Assembly: GCF_014841565.1 (NCBI RefSeq)
Contig: NZ_JACYUD010000006.1
Coordinates: 186,001-250,000, forward strand
DNA length: 64,000 bases
Direction of reading: 5' to 3'
From: Rhizobium sp. CFBP 8762
GTDB lineage: Bacteria; Pseudomonadota; Alphaproteobacteria; Rhizobiales; Rhizobiaceae
The notes under the pieces are model-generated. The model was not told the DNA's origin, searched no databases, and saw nothing but the letters and a program-made list of their open reading frames with translations. Each line of letters begins with the position of its first letter. Position 1 is the first letter of the stretch. The translations under genes and the position numbers were made by a program. This document shows positions 59,357-64,000 of this stretch, piece after piece.

Positions 59357-60136
59357 ATGCGCATTTCCAAAAGCCTGCTGCTGGCTGCATCAGCAGCTTA
59401 TCTGGCATTTGCCAGCGGCCCATCGGCGGCTGAAACCCTGACCATTGCCAGTGAGGGCGCCTATCCTCCTTTCAACGTTCTGCAGACTGATGGCACAATG
59501 ACCGGTTTCGATATCGACATTGCAAAAGCCGTCTGTGACGAGATGAAGGTCGAGTGCAAAATCGTTTCGCAGGAGTGGGACGGCGCCATCCCTGCGCTCG
59601 ATGCAGGCAAGTTCGATGCCTATGTTGCTTCCATGTCCATTACGGACGAACGCAAGCAGAAGGTCGATTTCTCCGCCAAATATTACAATACACCACCCGC
59701 AATCGTAGTTGCCAAGGATTCCGACCTGACGGACGCGACCGAAGAGACATTATCCGGCAAGACACTGGGTGCACAGTCCTCCACATCGCACTCCAACTAT
59801 GTTGAAAAGCATTTTTCCAAATCGGAACTGAAGCTCTACCCAACGTCGGATGAATACAAGCTGGACCTGTCCAACGGCCGAATCGACGGCATTGTTGACG
59901 ACATTGTCGTGCTGTCCGAGTGGTTGAAGACGCCCGATGGCGAAGCCTGCTGCAAGCTTTTGAAAGTTCTGCCTGTCGATCCGATCATCAACGGAAACGG
60001 CGCTGGCATCGCGGTCAAGAAAGGCAACACGGCACTGGCGGAGCGCTTCACAAAGGCAATTGCCGCGTTGCGCGAGAACGGCAAATACAAGGAAATCAAC
60101 GATAAGTATTTCTCGTTTGATGCCTATGGCGAATAA
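59357..60136 (+). CDS. Amino acid ABC transporter, periplasmic binding protein
   Basis: A 259-residue solute-binding protein of the lysine/arginine/ornithine/histidine (LAO/HisJ) family. It has a signal peptide (about 1-25, cleavage after SAA). SEGAYPPFN, GFDIDIAKAV, DAYVASMSITDERKQKVDFS and GAQSSTSHSNY are family ligand-site segments. Paired cysteines suggest disulfides. A terminator between this gene and the permeases would raise its expression over theirs. Confidence 0.93.
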   Translation: MRISKSLLLAASAAYLAFASGPSAAETLTIASEGAYPPFNVLQTDGTMTGFDIDIAKAVCDEMKVECKIVSQEWDGAIPALDAGKFDAYVASMSITDERKQKVDFSAKYYNTPPAIVVAKDSDLTDATEETLSGKTLGAQSSTSHSNYVEKHFSKSELKLYPTSDEYKLDLSNGRIDGIVDDIVVLSEWLKTPDGEACCKLLKVLPVDPIINGNGAGIAVKKGNTALAERFTKAIAALRENGKYKEINDKYFSFDAYGE

Positions 60137-60183
60137 GACATTCTAATTTATTGGTAACTGCTGTATTGACCGTTTAAAATACC

Positions 60184-60214
60184 ATGGCGGAAGGCTTGCT
60201 CTTCCGCCATTTTT
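60184..60214 (+). terminator. Terminator between binding-protein and permease genes
   Basis: ATGGCGGAAG (60184-60193) pairs with CTTCCGCCAT (60201-60210), a 10-bp perfect stem followed by T to 60214. Such partial terminators are common after binding-protein genes. Confidence 0.88.
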
Positions 60215-60277
60215 GTTTGAGATAGGAACAAGAATAAAAGCGACCTCGGCAATCATGAGGCGCGGGAGCAAGTTGGC

Positions 60278-61081
60278 ATGAGCGGAATGATAACCGCTGT
60301 TTCATCGTTATTGGCGACGTTGGGCGCTGTGCTGGATCCGCTGTGCGGACATTTCGGGCTGTTCACCTGGCTTGCCTCCGATACGCTGCTCGCCTGCGGC
60401 GATACCGGCTGGGGCGATGAGATTGCCGGAGGCGTCTGGATCACTGCAACGCTTGCCCTCGCAACGCTTCCGGTCGGCCTGATGATCGGGTTTTGTATTG
60501 CGTTAGCAAAGCAATCGGACGAGCCCTCTTTGCGCCGCGCTGCCAATATCTACACGACGATCTTTCGCGGTCTTCCGGAACTGTTGACACTCTTCATTGT
60601 CTATTATGGTCTGCAAATTCTGGCGCAGCGTTTTCTGGCTAGTCTGGGCTATACCGGAGCTGTCGAGATCAATACCTTTTTTGCCGGAATGATTGCACTG
60701 GGCGTGGTGTTTTCGGCCTATTGTTCGGAGGTACTGACGTCAGCATTTCAGGCAATCCCGCGTGGACAATATGAGGCCGGTGATGCGCTGGGTCTGCCGC
60801 GCAGACGCACCATGCGGCTCATCATCCTGCCGCAACTCATCCGGATTGCCCTGCCCGGTCTCGGCAATTTGTGGATGGCGCTTTTGAAAGATACCGCTCT
60901 GGTGTCCGTCATCGGCCTTCCGGATATTCTCCGCCAAACACAGGTCGCAGCGCGCGTGACCAAACAGGCATTCGGCTTCTTTACCCTGTCCTGCGCGTTG
61001 TTTCTGGTGCTGGCTATGCTGTCGTCAATACTGTTTTCGGCGCTTGAGCGGCGATCCAAGCGTGCGGAGGCAACCCGTTGA
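60278..61081 (+). CDS. Polar amino acid ABC permease (HisQ type)
   Basis: A 267-residue permease with the EAA loop (SAFQAIPRGQYEAGDALGLPRRR) that docks the ATPase, and about five or six helices. It overlaps the next permease by 4 bases (TTGA). Paired with the upstream binding protein it forms a HisJQM-like importer lacking its ATPase in this window. Confidence 0.9.
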   Translation: MSGMITAVSSLLATLGAVLDPLCGHFGLFTWLASDTLLACGDTGWGDEIAGGVWITATLALATLPVGLMIGFCIALAKQSDEPSLRRAANIYTTIFRGLPELLTLFIVYYGLQILAQRFLASLGYTGAVEINTFFAGMIALGVVFSAYCSEVLTSAFQAIPRGQYEAGDALGLPRRRTMRLIILPQLIRIALPGLGNLWMALLKDTALVSVIGLPDILRQTQVAARVTKQAFGFFTLSCALFLVLAMLSSILFSALERRSKRAEATR

Positions 61082-61908
61082 GTCACCGCGAAGTCTTGCT
61101 GCCAGCTCTTCCGCCGCCGCCCGCGCCACCGCGCCCCTACACATGGTCGCGGTTTATCGGCAGTGTTTCCATGGGCGTATGGCTTGCCGTGGTGGTCGGG
61201 CTTTTCCTCATGATCGTCAACGGCTGGGATCCAGAGAAATTCGCGCGTTATGGTCCGAGCTACCTGACGGGCCTTCGGACGACGCTTGTTCTCGTTGCCA
61301 TTTCAATTCTGGCCGGCGCGGTCCTGTCGTTCCCGATTGCCTTTGCGAGAATGAGCAAAAGCCGGATTCTGTCATCGCTGGCTTACGCCTATGTCTATTT
61401 CTTCCGCGGCACCCCGATGATCATGCAGTTGTTCCTGATCTATTACGGACTGGGAAGCTTTCGGCCGCAGTTGGAAAGCATCGGTCTTTGGTGGTTCTTC
61501 CGCGAGGCATGGAACTGTGCGCTGCTGACTTTCACCTTGAATACCGCAGCCTATCAGGCCGAAATTCTGCGGGGTGCCATTGGCAGCGTGGGTCGCGGAC
61601 AGCATGAAGCGGCTTCGTCTCTTGGCCTCTCCACGCTCGTATCGTTCTTCAAGATTATCATGCCGCAGGCGATGATCGTGGCTTTACGCCCCTACGGCAA
61701 CGAGATCATTTTGATGATCAAAGGATCAGCCATCGTTGCCATCGTCACCGTGTTCGATCTGATGGGTGAAACCCGTAGAGCCTTTTCGCGGACCTTCGAT
61801 TATCAGATGTATCTCTGGGCTGCGATTTTGTATCTCATCCTCGTAGAACTTCTCCGAAATCTTTGGGTGCTTCTGGAAAACCGTTTAACCCGTCATCTGA
61901 AACGCTAA
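61078..61908 (+). CDS. Polar amino acid ABC permease (HisM type)
   Basis: A 276-residue permease with EAA loop GSVGRGQHEAASSLGLST and about five helices; a proline-rich N terminus. It starts at TTG 61078, overlapping the stop of the first permease. The gene that follows is a methyltransferase, not the expected ATPase. Confidence 0.88.
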   Translation: MSHREVLLPALPPPPAPPRPYTWSRFIGSVSMGVWLAVVVGLFLMIVNGWDPEKFARYGPSYLTGLRTTLVLVAISILAGAVLSFPIAFARMSKSRILSSLAYAYVYFFRGTPMIMQLFLIYYGLGSFRPQLESIGLWWFFREAWNCALLTFTLNTAAYQAEILRGAIGSVGRGQHEAASSLGLSTLVSFFKIIMPQAMIVALRPYGNEIILMIKGSAIVAIVTVFDLMGETRRAFSRTFDYQMYLWAAILYLILVELLRNLWVLLENRLTRHLKR

Positions 61909-61950
61909 ATCTTGGTTCCTGTCCAAGGCATTTTACAGTATCAAGGCCGC

Positions 61951-62766
61951 ATGGAAAAAATTGACGAAGAAGCGTTGGCGGACGCCTATAACCGCGCTCT
62001 GGCCTTGGAAAAGGCTGGCGATCTTGATGCAGCTGCAATTGCCTACCACGAAGTGCTGGCCATCGACCCCGAAGATCATGGCGGTGCAGCCGTTCGTTTG
62101 GCGTCCATGGGGCGTGGCGAAATACCGGATAAGGCGTCGGACGCCTATGTGACGACGCTGTTCGATCAGCACGCGGCTGTTTTTGAAGATGTTCTGGTGG
62201 AGCAGCTCGAATACCACGTCCCTTTGCTCGTGCGTCAGAAATTGCAAACCCTTGCCCTTGGACCGTTCAAGCGTCTCCTTGATCTCGGCTGCGGCACCGG
62301 CCTCACCGGCGGTGCGCTGCACGACATGGTCGAGGACATGACCGGCATCGATCTGTCCGAAAACATGGTTGAACTGGCCCATGACAAGGACCTGTATGAG
62401 ACGCTCTATGTTGCCGAAGCGGTCGACTACCTTGACGACAACGATGATGACGCGTTCGACCTGATAACCGCGACCGATGTGCTTCCCTATCTTGGAGCGC
62501 TGGAAGCCCTGTTCTTCGGCGTTGCCGAAAACATGGAAACTGGTGGGATCTTCGTTTTTTCCAGCGAAACGCTGGAGGATTCCGTCTTCGCCGGTCGCCA
62601 TTTCATGGTCGGTCCGCACCAGCGTTTTGCCCATTCGGAAACCTATGTGCGCAGCCGTCTTGACGCAACGGGTTTTGATATCGTTGATATCAGCCCAATC
62701 ACGGTGCGGCTGGAAGAGGGCGAACCGACACCCGGCCACCTGATCGTCGCCCGGTATCGCGGATAA
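61951..62766 (+). CDS. TPR-containing class I methyltransferase
   Basis: A 271-residue protein with a short TPR-like N-terminal helix pair (about 5-45), then a SAM-binding domain with motif I LLDLGCGTGLTGG and acidic GIDLSENM. Many rhizobia have this gene. Substrate unknown. ATG 61951 follows AAGG by five bases; the frame is open from 61912. Confidence 0.85.
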   Translation: MEKIDEEALADAYNRALALEKAGDLDAAAIAYHEVLAIDPEDHGGAAVRLASMGRGEIPDKASDAYVTTLFDQHAAVFEDVLVEQLEYHVPLLVRQKLQTLALGPFKRLLDLGCGTGLTGGALHDMVEDMTGIDLSENMVELAHDKDLYETLYVAEAVDYLDDNDDDAFDLITATDVLPYLGALEALFFGVAENMETGGIFVFSSETLEDSVFAGRHFMVGPHQRFAHSETYVRSRLDATGFDIVDISPITVRLEEGEPTPGHLIVARYRG

Positions 62767-62783
62767 AAGCAGAAGGATTCCCC

Positions 62784-63662
62784 ATGGCGAAGATTGCATT
62801 CATTGGTCTTGGCGTCATGGGTTATCCTATGGCGGGGCATCTGAAAAACCGTGGCGGACACTCCGTTACCGTTTTCAATCGCACCAACGCAAAAGCAAAA
62901 GCATGGGCGGAGGAGTTTGGCGGCGTAGCCGCCGATACACCTGCGCAGGCTGCAAAGGATGCGGACTTTGTCTTCTGCTGTGTGGGCAACGATGATGACT
63001 TGCGCTCGGTAACGACAGCCAAGGACGGTGCGTTTGAGACGCTTTCCCCAAATGCTGTTTTTATCGACAACACGACAGCATCCGCCGAAGTCGCACGGGA
63101 ACTTGACCGCGCCGCGACAGCGAAGGGTGCACATTTTCTGGACGCACCCGTTTCCGGTGGGCAGGCGGGCGCAGAAAACGGCGTGCTGACCGTCATGTGC
63201 GGCGGCGAGGACTCTGTTTTCGAACGCGCAAAGCCGGTCATCGAATCCTACGCCCGTATGGTGGGCTTGATGGGTCCGGTGGGCGCGGGTCAGTTGACGA
63301 AAATGATGAACCAGATCTGCATTGCCGGGCTGGTGCAAGGGCTGGCCGAAGCCTTGCATTTCGGCACACAGGCCGGTTTGGATATCGAAAAGGTCGTTGA
63401 CGTCATTTCCAAGGGCGCTGCGGGCTCCTGGCAAATGGAAAACCGCCACAAGTCCATGGCCGCAGGTCAATATGATTTTGGCTTTGCCGTGGACTGGATG
63501 CGCAAAGACCTTGATATCGTGCTGACAGAAGCGCGTCGGAATGGTTCAAACCTTCCGGTCACGGCGCTGGTCGATCAATTTTATGCCGAAGTACAGGCTA
63601 TGGGCGGCAATCGCTGGGATACATCGTCCCTGCTGGCGCGTCTGAACAAGAAGGCGGACTGA
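62784..63662 (+). CDS. NAD(P)-dependent beta-hydroxyacid dehydrogenase
   Basis: A 292-residue member of the 3-hydroxyisobutyrate dehydrogenase family. It has the nucleotide fold IGLGVMGYPMAGHL, the signature DAPVSGGQAGAENG and the catalytic Lys in GQLTKMMNQ. Substrate may be 3-hydroxyisobutyrate, tartronate semialdehyde or a related acid. AAGGA lies seven bases before ATG. A 10-bp hairpin covers its stop codon. Confidence 0.92.
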   Translation: MAKIAFIGLGVMGYPMAGHLKNRGGHSVTVFNRTNAKAKAWAEEFGGVAADTPAQAAKDADFVFCCVGNDDDLRSVTTAKDGAFETLSPNAVFIDNTTASAEVARELDRAATAKGAHFLDAPVSGGQAGAENGVLTVMCGGEDSVFERAKPVIESYARMVGLMGPVGAGQLTKMMNQICIAGLVQGLAEALHFGTQAGLDIEKVVDVISKGAAGSWQMENRHKSMAAGQYDFGFAVDWMRKDLDIVLTEARRNGSNLPVTALVDQFYAEVQAMGGNRWDTSSLLARLNKKAD

Positions 63663-63673
63663 GCCGCCTTCTT
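63648..63673. terminator. Hairpin over the dehydrogenase stop codon
   Basis: AAGAAGGCGG (63648-63657) pairs perfectly with CCGCCTTCTT (63664-63673) around a 6-base loop containing the stop. It separates convergent genes; the T tract is short. Confidence 0.7.
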
Positions 63674-63684
63674 CGCGAGCATGG

Positions 63685-64000
63685 TTAGTCTTCCTGGGAC
63701 TTCGCATTGTCCAGCTGCATGTAGTCCAGCGGCATTTGCGTGGTGTATTTGATCTGCTCCATGGCAAACACCGACGACACATCGCGAATTTCGATCTTCG
63801 AAATCAACCGCTTGTAAAAGGCATCATAGGCGGCGATATCTGGCACCACCACGCGGAGCAGGTAGTCAACATCGCCACTCATGCGATAGAACTCGACCAC
63901 CTCAGGAAATTCGCTCACGACTTCGGAGAAGCGACGCAACCATTCAATCGAATGGGATGCCGTGCGGATGGACACAAACACAGTAACCTTGGTGTTGATC
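63685..64000 (-). CDS. Lrp/AsnC-family transcriptional regulator (C-terminal part)
   Basis: The frame runs off the right edge, so the DNA-binding HTH is outside the window. The visible ~104 residues are the Lrp ligand-binding (RAM) domain: VVEFYRMSGDVDYLLRVVVPDIAAYDAFYKRLI, then SSVFAMEQIKYTTQMPL. These regulators sense amino acids and often act on neighbouring transport or degradation genes. Confidence 0.9.
   Translation of the reverse strand, partial: INTKVTVFVSIRTASHSIEWLRRFSEVVSEFPEVVEFYRMSGDVDYLLRVVVPDIAAYDAFYKRLISKIEIRDVSSVFAMEQIKYTTQMPLDYMQLDNAKSQED

Overview
The window reads as chromosomal DNA of an alphaproteobacterium of the order Hyphomicrobiales (Rhizobiales), probably near the Brucellaceae/Phyllobacteriaceae. 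The grounds are a CckA-type hybrid kinase, a giant protein resembling the Agrobacterium growth pole ring protein (GPR), the recA-alaS pair, an alphaproteobacterial recA operator, a one-cysteine DksA, a STAS-MlaE/MlaF/MlaD/lipoprotein operon and dispersed intergenic repeats of a rhizobial kind. By eye the DNA is moderately GC-rich and nearly all of it codes. I see no rRNA, tRNA, CRISPR array, insertion sequence or prophage.

Layout. 1-3.6 kb: end of an unknown gene, then an inositol monophosphatase-family gene, ttcA, glsA and rpsD on the minus strand. 3.8-6.3 kb: an S9 peptidase and a small membrane protein. 6.3-10.2 kb: a minus-strand run of secreted protein, trmJ, murI and HerA-like ATPase. 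10.3-17 kb: icd, a membrane diguanylate cyclase, alaS and recA, with two operator-like elements upstream of recA. 17-19 kb: psuK-psuG (pseudouridine breakdown). 19-23.3 kb: cckA, a FliO-like gene and dksA. 23.6-27.3 kb: a SixA-type phosphatase, ycjX-ycjF and a secreted protein. 27.3-30.2 kb: folP-folB-folK, a DUF922-type secreted protein and a [2Fe-2S] ferredoxin. 30.7-38.1 kb: the 2,444-residue GPR-like gene.

38.5-42.8 kb: an Mla-type lipid transport operon. 42.9-47.6 kb: a dipeptide epimerase-type enzyme, an MFS transporter and the malic enzyme MaeB. 47.7-49.2 kb: a complete luxR-luxI quorum-sensing pair. 49.3-53 kb: a proline-rich secreted protein, bluB and an LTA-synthase-like phosphotransferase. 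53-56.8 kb: a DUF971 gene and a molybdenum-cofactor set (moaA, EamA transporter, mobA, mobB). 56.9-59.1 kb: an OmpA-family protein with very long low-complexity regions. 59.4-64 kb: a polar amino acid ABC binding protein and two permeases without an ATPase, a TPR-methyltransferase, a beta-hydroxyacid dehydrogenase and the end of an Lrp-family regulator.

Most notable: (1) the GPR-like protein, built from two repeat families (44 aa and 62 aa), with CtrA-like sites upstream and cckA in the same window; (2) the luxR-luxI pair, with a CTG-N10-CAG lux box before luxI and a terminator-like hairpin that buries the ribosome binding site of luxR; (3) the OmpA-family protein with an Asn/Thr linker. Start codons were moved from the longest open frame where a ribosome binding site or family length favoured another; each case is noted.
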